64,000 nt of DNA from Streptomyces althioticus. Lineage in GTDB: Bacteria > Actinomycetota > Actinomycetes > Streptomycetales > Streptomycetaceae. Position 1 is the first letter of the stretch, and each line of letters starts with the position of its first letter. The DNA lies in assembly GCA_014649355.1 (NCBI GenBank), contig BMSW01000020.1:46412-110411 (forward strand), read 5' to 3'. The notes under the pieces were generated by a model that was not told the DNA's origin, searched no databases, and worked only from the letters and a program-made list of their open reading frames with translations. Positions 24,708-33,883 of the stretch are shown here, piece after piece. Position numbers and translations under genes: made by a program.

Positions 24708-25490
24708 TCAGAGGTGGTGCGCGGGCGGATAGCCGTAGCCCGCGGCGGGGGCCGGGGCGTGCGCCTCACGGTCGTAGAACGGACGCCCGTTGACGCGCAG
24801 CCACATCGCGACCGGGTCGTGCTCGTCGGACAGGGCGACGGTGGAGACCGGCAGACCGTCGGGCACCGCGGGCAGCGACTGCCGCATCATCTGCCGCACC
24901 GACTCCACGGCGGGCGGCGAGGTGTCGTACACGTCCAGGCCGATGGCGAGGTACGGGGCGCCCAGCGCGGGCTGCACCCAGGCGCGGCGCAGCGCGCGCA
25001 CGGCCGGGGTGCGGTGGGCGTTCTGCGCGAGGAGCGCGTAGAACTGCGGGATCTCGATGGCCGGTTCGGACAGCCGCAGCGGTCCCGCGGGCTGCTGGTC
25101 GAGTCCGCCGGCGATGCGGCGCAGGTCGAGCCAGGGGATGCCGACGCCGCCGCCGGGCGCGTGCGGGTTGAGCCAGAGGCCGTGGCGGTCCAGGTAGAGC
25201 GCGCGGGCCACCTCGAGCCCGTCGACCACCTCGTACGAGCGGTTCCAGCCGCTGGCGGACAGCTCCTGGGCGGAGGTCACGCAGGGCGCGTAGCCGTGCC
25301 CGTCGACCTCCATGGTCCCGTACTGGGCGTCGGGCGAGCCGGCCTGGCCGTGCCAGAGCAGCATCCAGACCCTGCCGGACGAGGGGGTGGCGAGGGCGCG
25401 CAGCAAGGCCTCGTAGGCGTCGTAACGCCCGGGCGTCACCTGGCGCAGCATGTGCTCGACCTGTCCGGCCGCCGCGGTGCCAGCGCTCAC
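24708..25490 (-). CDS. SseB-like protein (enhanced serine sensitivity family), copy 1
   Basis: A 260-residue protein resembling the SseB family, whose E. coli member alters serine sensitivity by an unknown mechanism. The first half has VWMLLWHGQAGSPDAQYGTMEVDGHGYAPCVTSAQEL, the SseB N-terminal pattern of a value reported on a page of strands. The second half has VRALRRAWVQP and ends with MWLRVNGRPFYDRE, like the SseB C-terminal domain. The GTG start at 25490 is chosen because GGAGGGG lies eight bases before it. The last 25 residues are Ala/Pro/Tyr-rich. It is a paralogue of the next gene. Confidence 0.75.
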   Translation of the reverse strand: MSAGTAAAGQVEHMLRQVTPGRYDAYEALLRALATPSSGRVWMLLWHGQAGSPDAQYGTMEVDGHGYAPCVTSAQELSASGWNRSYEVVDGLEVARALYLDRHGLWLNPHAPGGGVGIPWLDLRRIAGGLDQQPAGPLRLSEPAIEIPQFYALLAQNAHRTPAVRALRRAWVQPALGAPYLAIGLDVYDTSPPAVESVRQMMRQSLPAVPDGLPVSTVALSDEHDPVAMWLRVNGRPFYDREAHAPAPAAGYGYPPAHHL

Positions 25491-25596
25491 TTGTATCGCC
25501 CCTCCGTACAACACCCTTCCGGCCAATGCTCCCTAGCTTATGCCGACGGCCTCCGGCGGTCTGCGGTCAGTGCGCGGAAGACGGGGCGGCGGCGCG

Positions 25597-26373
25597 TCAG
25601 GCACGCTGGTAGAAGGGGCGGACCTTGGCGCGCAGCCAGTCGGCGACCGGGTCCTGGGCCACGTCGAGGACGACGAGGTTGACCGGCCATCGGGCGGGGC
25701 TGCGGCCCAGCGCCCGGCCGAGGGCGTCCAGGGGCAGTGCGCGCGGGTCGCCCTCCCAGTGCAGCAGCTCCACGCCGACGAACAGCACGGGGTCGGCCGT
25801 CTCGACGGCGGCCAGGCAGCGGCGGGCGGTCGCCACCACGCCGAGGGCGTCGAACTCCTGCGAGGCGGCGGCGAGGAAGTCCACCGGGTCGTCCTGCCAG
25901 TCCGGTTCGAACAGCCGGACCCGGCCGCCGCTCGCGGCGCCGTCGAGCGGGGTGCGCCCCGCCCGGCACAGCTCGGCCACCGCGGCCGGCGGCAGCGGGA
26001 CGGCGACCGTGCCGCCCGGGTTGACCACGATGCCGGCCTGCGGCGGCAGTCCGCGGGCGAACTCCACGGCGGGGGCGATGGTGCAGCCCATGTGGGCGCC
26101 GACGACCTGACGGAACTGCTCCTCGGAGCTGAAGACCGGCACGTACGCCTGGCCGTCCAGGTCCATGGTGGGCAGGTCGAGGGGGCCGCTGTGCGGACCG
26201 CCCCCGTTGGGCAGGGGCACCCACACGAAGCTGCGGCCGAGGACCTCGACGATGCGGGCTCCCGCCGAGGGGACGCCGAGGGAGGCGGAGAGCGCCTCCT
26301 CCAGTTCGTTGCCGGGCCACCCGCCGTGCGGGTGGAAGTGCGTCCGCTCCGGGTTGTCCGCCGGGAAGTCCAT
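25597..26373 (-). CDS. SseB-like protein, copy 2
   Basis: A 258-residue paralogue of the preceding gene. It starts MDFPADNPERTHFHPHGGWPG, then NELEEALSASLG and RSFVWVPLPNGG. DLDGQAYVPVFSSEEQFRQVVG is the classic SseB N-terminal motif. The end, DWLRAKVRPFYQRA, parallels copy 1 (MWLRVNGRPFYDRE). The function is unknown. Both copies lie just upstream (on the other strand) of the glycine cleavage and serine deaminase genes, which may be meaningful given the family name. Confidence 0.8.
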   Translation of the reverse strand: MDFPADNPERTHFHPHGGWPGNELEEALSASLGVPSAGARIVEVLGRSFVWVPLPNGGGPHSGPLDLPTMDLDGQAYVPVFSSEEQFRQVVGAHMGCTIAPAVEFARGLPPQAGIVVNPGGTVAVPLPPAAVAELCRAGRTPLDGAASGGRVRLFEPDWQDDPVDFLAAASQEFDALGVVATARRCLAAVETADPVLFVGVELLHWEGDPRALPLDALGRALGRSPARWPVNLVVLDVAQDPVADWLRAKVRPFYQRA

Positions 26374-26493
26374 CTGTCGCCCACCGTCTGCCTGATGCCA
26401 CTGCTTGGCGGAAAGGCTAGCCGGTCCCGCACGGGGCGCTCGCCGTCCGGTCGGCCGGTGGAACCGACCCCGCGCAGGACGTGCGTCGGCCAG

Positions 26494-27162
26494 TCAGCCG
26501 GTGAAGCCGATGCGCCGCAAGGCGTTCGCCGCGTCCCGGTCGACCAGCACCGCCGAGGCGCAGCCCTCCGGCACGCGTCCTGACTCCACCGCGTCGAGCA
26601 GCCGTCCGCACGCCGTGCGGTGGCGGCGGAAGGCGTAGCGCGAGACGCCCCGGCCGCGCTCCAGCTGCCCGGCCAGTGCCTCCTCGGGCGGGACGTCGAG
26701 GAGCAGCAGATGCAGTGCGGCCCCGCGGCGGCGGGCCTCGCGGGCCAGCCAGCGCCGTACCCAGGCCTGGGTGCCGCAGTCGTGCACGACGACGGGCCGG
26801 CCTGAGCGCAGCACGCGGCGCAGTCCCGCGTAGTGGGCGAGCCGGACCAGCGGGCGGTAGACCGCGTACGGCAGGAGGCGGGGCATGCGGCGGTCCCAGC
26901 GGTCACGGGCGTCCTGGGAGTCGACGCGGTCCTCGTGCACCGTGCGCCGCATCAGCGTGGACTTGCCGCTGCCGGGCAGTCCGGTGACGACGACGAGGTC
27001 ACGGGGGCCGAAGAGCAGGGCGCGGGGGCTGCGTCCGGAGCGGGCGCGCAGGTCCTGGACGAGGGCGGCGGGCGCCGTGTCACGGGCGCCGCCGGCCCGG
27101 TGGGCGTGCTGCCGCGGCAGCGCCACGCCTGTGGTGGCGGCGTACGCCGTGGGCCTGTTCAC
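26494..27162 (-). CDS. P-loop ATPase/kinase-like protein (AAA_33 type)
   Basis: A 222-residue protein with Walker A GLPGSGKST at about residues 60-68, followed by a possible lid and LLLDVPPEEALAGQLERG, a pattern of small nucleoside/tRNA-ligase-like kinases. There is VVHDCGTQAWVRRWLAREARRRGAALHLLLLD, which resembles Walker B strand order. It is rich in Arg. The substrate is unknown. The ATG start at 27162 gives a 55-residue N-terminal extension before the P-loop. It diverges from the gcvT riboswitch. Confidence 0.75.
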   Translation of the reverse strand: MNRPTAYAATTGVALPRQHAHRAGGARDTAPAALVQDLRARSGRSPRALLFGPRDLVVVTGLPGSGKSTLMRRTVHEDRVDSQDARDRWDRRMPRLLPYAVYRPLVRLAHYAGLRRVLRSGRPVVVHDCGTQAWVRRWLAREARRRGAALHLLLLDVPPEEALAGQLERGRGVSRYAFRRHRTACGRLLDAVESGRVPEGCASAVLVDRDAANALRRIGFTG

Positions 27163-27390
27163 CGTGGTCGTCCTCCCCCTGGGGCCGGATACGGTGTCCG
27201 ATCCCCGCAGCGTGTAAAGAGAAGGTAATGCCAGGTCGCTCGCGGTTGCGTGCTCATACCGCTACAGGCCTGTCACAGCTCCCTGTGACCGAGCCTGCAC
27301 GAGCGGTGCACGCCCGGCAAGGGTCCCCCTGCCGGTGTCCCCCGATGCGTGCAATGATGTGCGCGCCAACTGCATACCGGCCGTTTGAAT
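27163..27390. promoter_or_regulatory. Promoter region for gcvT riboswitch transcript, with palindrome
   Basis: This gap must hold both the promoter for the riboswitch transcript and that of the P-loop gene. GTCACAGCTCCCTGTGAC (27272-27289) is a palindrome with 7-bp arms and a 4-base centre, a candidate operator. CATACC at 27373-27378 could be a -10 box, placing transcription start close to the first aptamer stem. Box matches are poor. Confidence 0.35.
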
Positions 27391-27481
27391 CCGCGCGGGA
27401 GAGTCCCCGGCACCGTGTGCCGCCGGGGCGCCGAAGGAGCAAGTCCCTCCCTTGAATCTCTCAGGCACCGTTACCGCGCGG
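27391..27481 (+). promoter_or_regulatory. Glycine riboswitch, aptamer I
   Basis: Conserved glycine-aptamer blocks appear in order: GCGGGAGAG, GCCGAAGGAGCAAG, and TTGAATCTCTCAGGCACCG. The closing stem P1 is formed by CCGCGCGG at 27391-27398 and again at 27474-27481 (self-complementary). The aptamer precedes gcvT, the classical target. A similar element is known to activate gcvTH in S. griseus. Confidence 0.93.
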
Positions 27482-27488
27482 GCGAGGC

Positions 27489-27603
27489 ACATCTGAAAAG
27501 CGGGCCGCCGTGGCAGTGCTCCGGGGCCCCACCCAAGGTGCAAGTCCTGATCGCCGTGTCACCGGTGGTCATGGCGAACCTCTCAGGTTCCGATGACAGA
27601 TGG
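27489..27603 (+). promoter_or_regulatory. Glycine riboswitch, aptamer II
   Basis: The second aptamer has the closing stem CATCTG (27490-27495) with CAGATG (27597-27602), the core CCAAGGTGCAAG (27533-27544) and the strongly conserved GAACCTCTCAGGT followed by GATGACAGA (27576-27600). A short linker of about 8 bases separates it from aptamer I, the usual tandem arrangement. The expression platform lies in the 40 bp before the gcvT start; a GGGGAGGA at 27602-27609 could be exposed or masked. Confidence 0.92.
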
Positions 27604-27644
27604 GGAGGAACGACCTCGCTGTCATGCCCCTGGGAGACCGACCG

Positions 27645-28763
27645 ATGAGCAGTAACAAACCCCGCCGCACCGCGCTCGATGCCCTGCATCGGTCGCTCGG
27701 CGCGACGATGACCGACTTCGCCGGCTGGGACATGCCCCTGCGCTACGGCTCCGAGCGGGACGAGCACAACGCCGTGCGCACGAGGGCCGGCCTGTTCGAC
27801 CTCTCGCACATGGGCGAGATCACGGTCACCGGCCCGCAGGCCGCCGCGCTGCTGGACTTCGCGCTGGTCGGCAACATCTCGGGGGTGAAGCCGGGCCGCG
27901 CCCGCTACACCATGATCTGCCGTGAGGACGGCGGCATCCTGGACGACCTGATCGTCTACCGGCTGGGCGACACCGAGTACATGGTCGTGGCCAACGCCTC
28001 CAACGCCCAGGTGGTCCTGGACGCGCTGACCGAGCGGGCCGCGGGCTTCGACGCCGAGGTGCGCGACGACCGCGACGCCTACGCGCTGCTGGCCGTGCAG
28101 GGCCCCGAGTCTCCGGCGATCCTGCGCTCCCTCACCGACGCCGACCTGGACGGCCTGAAGTACTACGCCGGCCTGCCGGGCACCGTGGCCGGGGTCCCCG
28201 CGCTGATCGCCCGCACCGGCTACACCGGCGAGGACGGCTTCGAGCTGTTCGTGAAGCCGGAGCACGCCGTGGAGCTGTGGCAGGCGCTGACCAAGGCGGG
28301 TGAGGGCCACGGGCTGGTCCCGTGCGGTCTGTCCTGCCGGGACACGCTCCGCCTCGAGGCGGGCATGCCGCTGTACGGCAACGAGCTGAGCACCTCCCTC
28401 ACGCCCTTCGACGCCGGTCTCGGCCGGGTGGTGAAGTTCGAGAAGGAGGGCGACTTCGTGGGCCGCGCCGCCCTCGCCGAGGCCGCGGAGCGCGCCGCGG
28501 AGAACCCGCCGCGCGTCCTGGTCGGCCTGGTCGCCCACGGCCGCCGGGTGCCGCGCGCCGGGTACGCGGTGGTCGCCGGCGGCGAGCGGATCGGCGAGGT
28601 CACCTCCGGCGCCCCCTCCCCCACCCTGGGGAAGCCGATCGCCATGGCCTACGTCGACGCCGCCCACGCGGAGCCGGGCGCCGAGGGCGTCGGTGTGGAC
28701 ATCCGCGGCAGCCACGAGCCGTACGACGTCGTGGCGCTGCCGTTCTACAAGCGGCAGAAGTGA
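27645..28763 (+). CDS. gcvT: Glycine cleavage system T protein (aminomethyltransferase)
   Basis: GcvT moves the methylene carbon of glycine from the lipoyl arm of GcvH to tetrahydrofolate and releases ammonia. The 372-residue protein has FAGWDMPLRYG near the start, TRAGLFDLSHMGEI, the folate-binding region with GDTEYMVVANASNA, TGYTGEDGFEL (residues about 190-200) and the C-terminal SPTLGKPIAMAYVD. The ATG at 27645 follows GGGAGACC; an upstream in-frame ATG at 27600 lies in the aptamer and is rejected. GcvP and the L protein are not in the window. Confidence 0.98.
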   Translation: MSSNKPRRTALDALHRSLGATMTDFAGWDMPLRYGSERDEHNAVRTRAGLFDLSHMGEITVTGPQAAALLDFALVGNISGVKPGRARYTMICREDGGILDDLIVYRLGDTEYMVVANASNAQVVLDALTERAAGFDAEVRDDRDAYALLAVQGPESPAILRSLTDADLDGLKYYAGLPGTVAGVPALIARTGYTGEDGFELFVKPEHAVELWQALTKAGEGHGLVPCGLSCRDTLRLEAGMPLYGNELSTSLTPFDAGLGRVVKFEKEGDFVGRAALAEAAERAAENPPRVLVGLVAHGRRVPRAGYAVVAGGERIGEVTSGAPSPTLGKPIAMAYVDAAHAEPGAEGVGVDIRGSHEPYDVVALPFYKRQK

Positions 28764-28886
28764 CACCGTCGTAGGCAGCCTCCGGGCCGTCCCCGCGCGT
28801 CCGTGGCCCGGGTGTGCCACCCGTCCGGCCGCGTCCCGCGCCCTCCCCGTCATCAGCAGTTTCCCGCGTACAGGAGAATTCAGGCC

Positions 28887-29264
28887 ATGAGCAACCCCCA
28901 GCAGCTGCGCTACAGCAAGGAGCACGAGTGGCTGTCGGCCGCCGAGGACGGCGTGTCGACGGTCGGCATCACGGAGCACGCGGCCAACGCGCTCGGCGAC
29001 GTGGTCTTCGTCCAGCTCCCCGAGGTCGGTGACACGGTGAGCGCGGGCGAGACCTGCGGCGAGCTGGAGTCCACCAAGTCCGTCAGCGACCTGTACTCCC
29101 CCGTCTCCGGCGAGGTCACCGAGGTCAACGAGGACGTGGTGAACGACCCGGCGCTCGTGAACTCGGCCCCCTTCGAGGGCGGCTGGCTGTTCAAGGTGCG
29201 GATCACCGACGAGCCGGCCGACCTGCTGTCCGCCGCCGAGTACGACGCGTTCACCGCGGGCTGA
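28887..29264 (+). CDS. gcvH: Glycine cleavage system H protein
   Basis: GcvH carries the lipoyl arm between the P, T and L proteins. It has 125 residues, normal for the family, with KEHEWLS near the start and the lipoylated Lys64 in GELESTKSVSDLYSPVSG. ATG 28887 has AGGAG twelve bases before it. The 123-bp gap after gcvT contains a CCGGGCC/GGCCCGG dyad (28782-28811), a possible attenuator or processing hairpin. Confidence 0.98.
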   Translation: MSNPQQLRYSKEHEWLSAAEDGVSTVGITEHAANALGDVVFVQLPEVGDTVSAGETCGELESTKSVSDLYSPVSGEVTEVNEDVVNDPALVNSAPFEGGWLFKVRITDEPADLLSAAEYDAFTAG

Positions 29265-29278
29265 GGAGCCGGATCCGC

Positions 29279-30538
29279 ATGTCGCTTCTGAACACGCCCC
29301 TGCACGAGCTCGACCCGGCGGTCGCCGCCGCGGTCGACGCCGAGCTGCACCGGCAGCAGTCCACCCTCGAGATGATCGCCTCGGAGAACTTCGCCCCGGT
29401 CGCGGTCATGGAGGCCCAGGGCTCGGTCCTGACCAACAAGTACGCCGAGGGCTACCCCGGCCGCCGCTACTACGGCGGCTGCGAGCACGTCGACGTGATC
29501 GAGCAGATCGCCATCGACCGGGTGAAGGAACTGTTCGGCGCCGAGCACGCCAACGTCCAGCCGCACTCGGGCGCCCAGGCCAACGCGGCCGCCATGTTCG
29601 CCCTGCTCAAGCCGGGCGACACGATCATGGGTCTGAACCTCGCGCACGGCGGGCACCTGACCCACGGAATGAAGATCAACTTCTCCGGCAAGCTCTACAA
29701 CGTGGTCGCGTACCACGTGGGCGACGACGGCCAGGTCGACATGGCCGAGGTCGAGCGTCTCGCCAAGGAGAACAAGCCGAAGCTGATCGTCGCCGGCTGG
29801 TCGGCGTACCCGCGTCAGCTGGACTTCGCCGCGTTCCGCCGGATCGCGGACGAGGTCGGCGCGTACCTGATGGTCGACATGGCGCACTTCGCCGGTCTGG
29901 TCGCCGCGGGCCTGCACCCGAACCCGGTGCCGCACGCCCACGTCGTGACGACCACCACGCACAAGACCCTCGGCGGTCCGCGCGGCGGTGTGATCCTCTC
30001 CACGGCCGAGCTGGCCAAGAAGATCAACTCCGCGGTGTTCCCGGGCCAGCAGGGCGGTCCGCTGGAGCACGTGGTCGCCGCCAAGGCGGTCGCCTTCAAG
30101 GTGTGCGCCTCGGAGGAGTTCAAGGAGCGCCAGCGCCGCACCCTGGAGGGCGCCCGCATCCTGGCCGAGCGTCTGGTACGGGACGACGTGAAGGCCGTGG
30201 GCGTGGACGTGCTGTCCGGCGGCACGGACGTGCACCTCGTCCTGGTGGACCTGCGGAACTCGGAGCTGGACGGCCAGCAGGCCGAGGACCGGCTGCACGA
30301 GGTCGGCATCACCGTCAACCGGAACGCGATCCCGAACGACCCGCGGCCTCCGATGGTCACCTCGGGTCTGCGCATCGGCACGCCCGCCCTCGCCACCCGC
30401 GGCTTCACGGCCGAGGACTTCGCCGAGGTCGCGGACGTGATCGCGGAGGCGCTGAAGCCGTCGTACGACGCCGAGGCGCTCCGGGGCCGGGTCGCGGCGC
30501 TGGCCGCGAAGCACCCGCTGTACCCCGGTCTGCGGTAA
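29279..30538 (+). CDS. glyA: Serine hydroxymethyltransferase
   Basis: GlyA interconverts glycine plus methylene-THF and serine plus THF, so it can use the one-carbon unit made by the glycine cleavage system. The 419-residue PLP enzyme has Lys229 in VVTTTTHKTLGGPRGG, plus SENF, YAEGYPGRRYYGG and the QPHSGAQAN segment. It starts 14 bp after gcvH, surely cotranscribed. A weak hairpin with CTTTTT in its loop follows the stop (30544-30560). Confidence 0.98.
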   Translation: MSLLNTPLHELDPAVAAAVDAELHRQQSTLEMIASENFAPVAVMEAQGSVLTNKYAEGYPGRRYYGGCEHVDVIEQIAIDRVKELFGAEHANVQPHSGAQANAAAMFALLKPGDTIMGLNLAHGGHLTHGMKINFSGKLYNVVAYHVGDDGQVDMAEVERLAKENKPKLIVAGWSAYPRQLDFAAFRRIADEVGAYLMVDMAHFAGLVAAGLHPNPVPHAHVVTTTTHKTLGGPRGGVILSTAELAKKINSAVFPGQQGGPLEHVVAAKAVAFKVCASEEFKERQRRTLEGARILAERLVRDDVKAVGVDVLSGGTDVHLVLVDLRNSELDGQQAEDRLHEVGITVNRNAIPNDPRPPMVTSGLRIGTPALATRGFTAEDFAEVADVIAEALKPSYDAEALRGRVAALAAKHPLYPGLR

Positions 30539-30704
30539 TACCGTCCGCTTTTTCACGGACACACGGGGCATCGCGCACACTGGGTCGGTGGGCGCGGTGC
30601 CCCGCACCATGCAGCGCATGAACGATTCAGCACCCCGCCCGACCCAGTGAACCGCCCTTCCCCCGGTGGACAGCGTCGTCCGCCGAACCCTGAGGAGTCC
30701 TCCC

Positions 30705-32072
<1,368 letters not shown>

Positions 32073-32178
32073 ACCGGACGCCGGGAAACGCCTCGCTGAA
32101 CAGGGCTTTGCGTCAAGCAGGTTGAAACGGGGAACCATCAAGTCCCGTCCCCCCACAGCACCACACGGGAGAACCTGC

Positions 32179-32736
32179 ATGCTGCGTGGCATCGACGTCA
32201 GTTCCTACCAGTCCTCCTCGTACGACACGGACGGCCTTTCCTTCGTCTTCATCAAGGCAACGGAAGGCCGTTCGTACGTGAATCCGAAACTGGCCGCCCA
32301 GACCAAGAGGGGACGGGACGCCGGCCTGGTGGTCGGGTTCTACCACTTCCTCTGGCCGGGGAACCTCACCGAACAGGCCGAGTACTTCGTCAGCAAGGCG
32401 CCCGAGACGCGGGGGGACATCCTCGCGGTGGACTGGGAGACGACGGGGGGCGGCTCGCACGCGAGCAATTCCGAGAAGGACCGCTTCATCCGCAAGGTGA
32501 AGGAACTCCGCCCCCATCACAAGGTCATTCTCTATTGCAACCGCCACTTCTGGCTGAACGTCGACACCACTTCCTACGCGGGCGACGGCCTCTGGATCGC
32601 CGATTACGCGGCGGCCGCCGGGAAACCGCGCATCAAGGCGGACTGGCGTTTCCACCAGTACACCGACGACCCGCTGGACAAGAACGTGGCGGACTTCTCC
32701 AGCGGGTCGGCGCTGCGGGAATGGACGGGCGGCTGA
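32179..32736 (+). CDS. GH25 muramidase-like protein lacking a signal peptide
   Basis: A 185-residue GH25 (lysozyme-type) domain that would cut peptidoglycan between muramic acid and glucosamine. It begins MLRGIDVSSYQ, with the family's first catalytic Asp, then FVFIKATEG, GFYHFLWPG and AVDWETTGGG, where the D-x-E pair is the catalytic acid site. It ends with ADWRFHQYTDD, also typical. No signal peptide, wall-binding repeat or membrane helix is present. The start at ATG 32179 has GGGAGA nine bases upstream. It may be an intracellular, phage-derived or specially secreted enzyme. Confidence 0.88.
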   Translation: MLRGIDVSSYQSSSYDTDGLSFVFIKATEGRSYVNPKLAAQTKRGRDAGLVVGFYHFLWPGNLTEQAEYFVSKAPETRGDILAVDWETTGGGSHASNSEKDRFIRKVKELRPHHKVILYCNRHFWLNVDTTSYAGDGLWIADYAAAAGKPRIKADWRFHQYTDDPLDKNVADFSSGSALREWTGG

Positions 32737-32746
32737 AAGCGCGGAT

Positions 32747-33409
32747 CTAGCCGCGGAACTCCTCCGGGCGCTCCGGGGGTGCCTCGGCGAGGGCGCGGGT
32801 GACGGCGTCGACGCTTCCGCGCAGGCCGTAGACGGGGGTGCCGGGCTGCTGGCGCCAGGAGTCGTCGATGCCGCCCGCGTCGACGGTGTCGAAGCCCAGT
32901 TCCTCGATCAGGTCGCGGACCTTGCGCTTGGCGGCCTCGTCGTCGCCGGCGACGGGAAGGGCCATGCGCTCGGGGTCGCCCGCGGGGCGGTGCCGGTCCA
33001 GCAGGTCCTGGGCGTAGGTGCCGTTGAACGCCTTGACGACGGGGTGGCCGATCTGGCGCTCGGTCCAGCGGCTCTCGGTGAGGCCCTCGTCCTCGATGCC
33101 GGCGATCCTGCCGTCGCGCTGCCGCGGGTAGTAGTTGCCGGTGTCGATGACGACCAGGCCGTCGGCGGCCTCGTCGAACAGTCCGGAGGGCAGGTCGGGC
33201 ACGGCCTTGAGCGGCACGGTGACGACGGCGATCTCGGCGCCGCGCGCGGCCTCCTCGGCCCGTACCGGGGTCGCGCCGGTCTCGTCGGCGAGTTCCTTGA
33301 GGGAGTGCGGGCCGCGGGAGTTGGCGACGGAGACGTCGTGGCCGAGTGCCGTGAGCCGTCGCGTGAGGTTTCCGCCGATGTTGCCCGCGCCGATGATGCC
33401 GATCTTCAT
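32747..33409 (-). CDS. NADP-dependent F420 reductase-like protein (Fno/NADPH-dependent, F420-type fold)
   Basis: A 220-residue Rossmann protein: MKIGIIGAGNIGGNLTRRLTALGHDVSVANSRGP shows the GxGNIG nucleotide site and the NSRGP phosphate patch of NADP users in this family. VIDTGNYYPRQRDGRI and HPVVKAFNGTYAQDL follow. Members include F420H2:NADP oxidoreductase, and Streptomyces do contain F420, but many relatives are merely annotated NADPH-binding reductases. The ATG start at 33409 is clear. Confidence 0.85.
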   Translation of the reverse strand: MKIGIIGAGNIGGNLTRRLTALGHDVSVANSRGPHSLKELADETGATPVRAEEAARGAEIAVVTVPLKAVPDLPSGLFDEAADGLVVIDTGNYYPRQRDGRIAGIEDEGLTESRWTERQIGHPVVKAFNGTYAQDLLDRHRPAGDPERMALPVAGDDEAAKRKVRDLIEELGFDTVDAGGIDDSWRQQPGTPVYGLRGSVDAVTRALAEAPPERPEEFRG

Positions 33410-33574
33410 GTCTGCTCGCCTCGCCCTTTCCGGGGGTCGATGTCGCCGAGGTTTCCTGGAAACCTCAATGATCGGCACCAACCCCGCGGGCGGGCGGACC
33501 ATTCCCGGCGCTTTCGCCCGTACGGCCCCCGTTACGGGCCCCGTGCGGCGTCCGCGGGGATTCCCACCGCGGGG

Positions 33575-33607
33575 ATTCCCGGCGCCGGAACTCCGGCGCC
33601 GGGGAAT
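33575..33607 (-). terminator. Hairpin after the EF-hand gene
   Basis: ATTCCCGGCGCCGG (575-588) pairs with CCGGCGCCGGGGAAT (593-607) with one bulged G and a four-base loop. It lies 22 bp past the stop of the EF-hand gene (stop at 33629) on the minus strand. No T-run follows. Confidence 0.7.
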
Positions 33608-33628
33608 GTCCGGCCTACGGGTCGGGTC

Positions 33629-33841
33629 CTACTTGTTCAGATGGATCCAGAACTCGTCGAAGGACAGAAGCTTGTCGCCGTCGAGGTCCTGTGCCTTGAT
33701 GACGGCCTCGGCGACGGCCTCGGTGACGTTCCAGTCGCCGCCCTGGGCCAGCGCGGTCTTGAACTCGGCAGCGGTGATGTAGCCGTCCCCGTTCGTGTCG
33801 ATCCGCTCGAACTGCTTGCGTGCTTCCTCGATGTCCGCCAC
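33629..33841 (-). CDS. Two-EF-hand calcium-binding protein (Streptomyces Cab family)
   Basis: A 70-residue calmodulin-like protein. The first EF loop, D15-E26 (DTNGDGYITAAE), has all calcium ligands. The second, D52-E63 (DLDGDKLLSFDE), keeps Asp at positions 1, 3 and 5 and Glu at 12 but has Lys where Gly is usual at position 6. S. coelicolor has several such Cab proteins, some affecting spore germination and aerial growth; a two-EF-hand one has a solved structure. The exact symbol is uncertain so I leave it blank. It follows the MerR gene by 42 bp on the same strand. Confidence 0.92.
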   Translation of the reverse strand: MADIEEARKQFERIDTNGDGYITAAEFKTALAQGGDWNVTEAVAEAVIKAQDLDGDKLLSFDEFWIHLNK

Positions 33842-33883
33842 CGGTCCGCCCCTTCGCTGGTACTGGTTCTGTCGCGGCCAAGA

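Noticed and set aside
27600..27644. Earlier in-frame ATG for gcvT
   Set aside because: It lies inside the second aptamer closing stem and lacks a ribosome binding site; the ATG at 27645 fits the conserved protein start.
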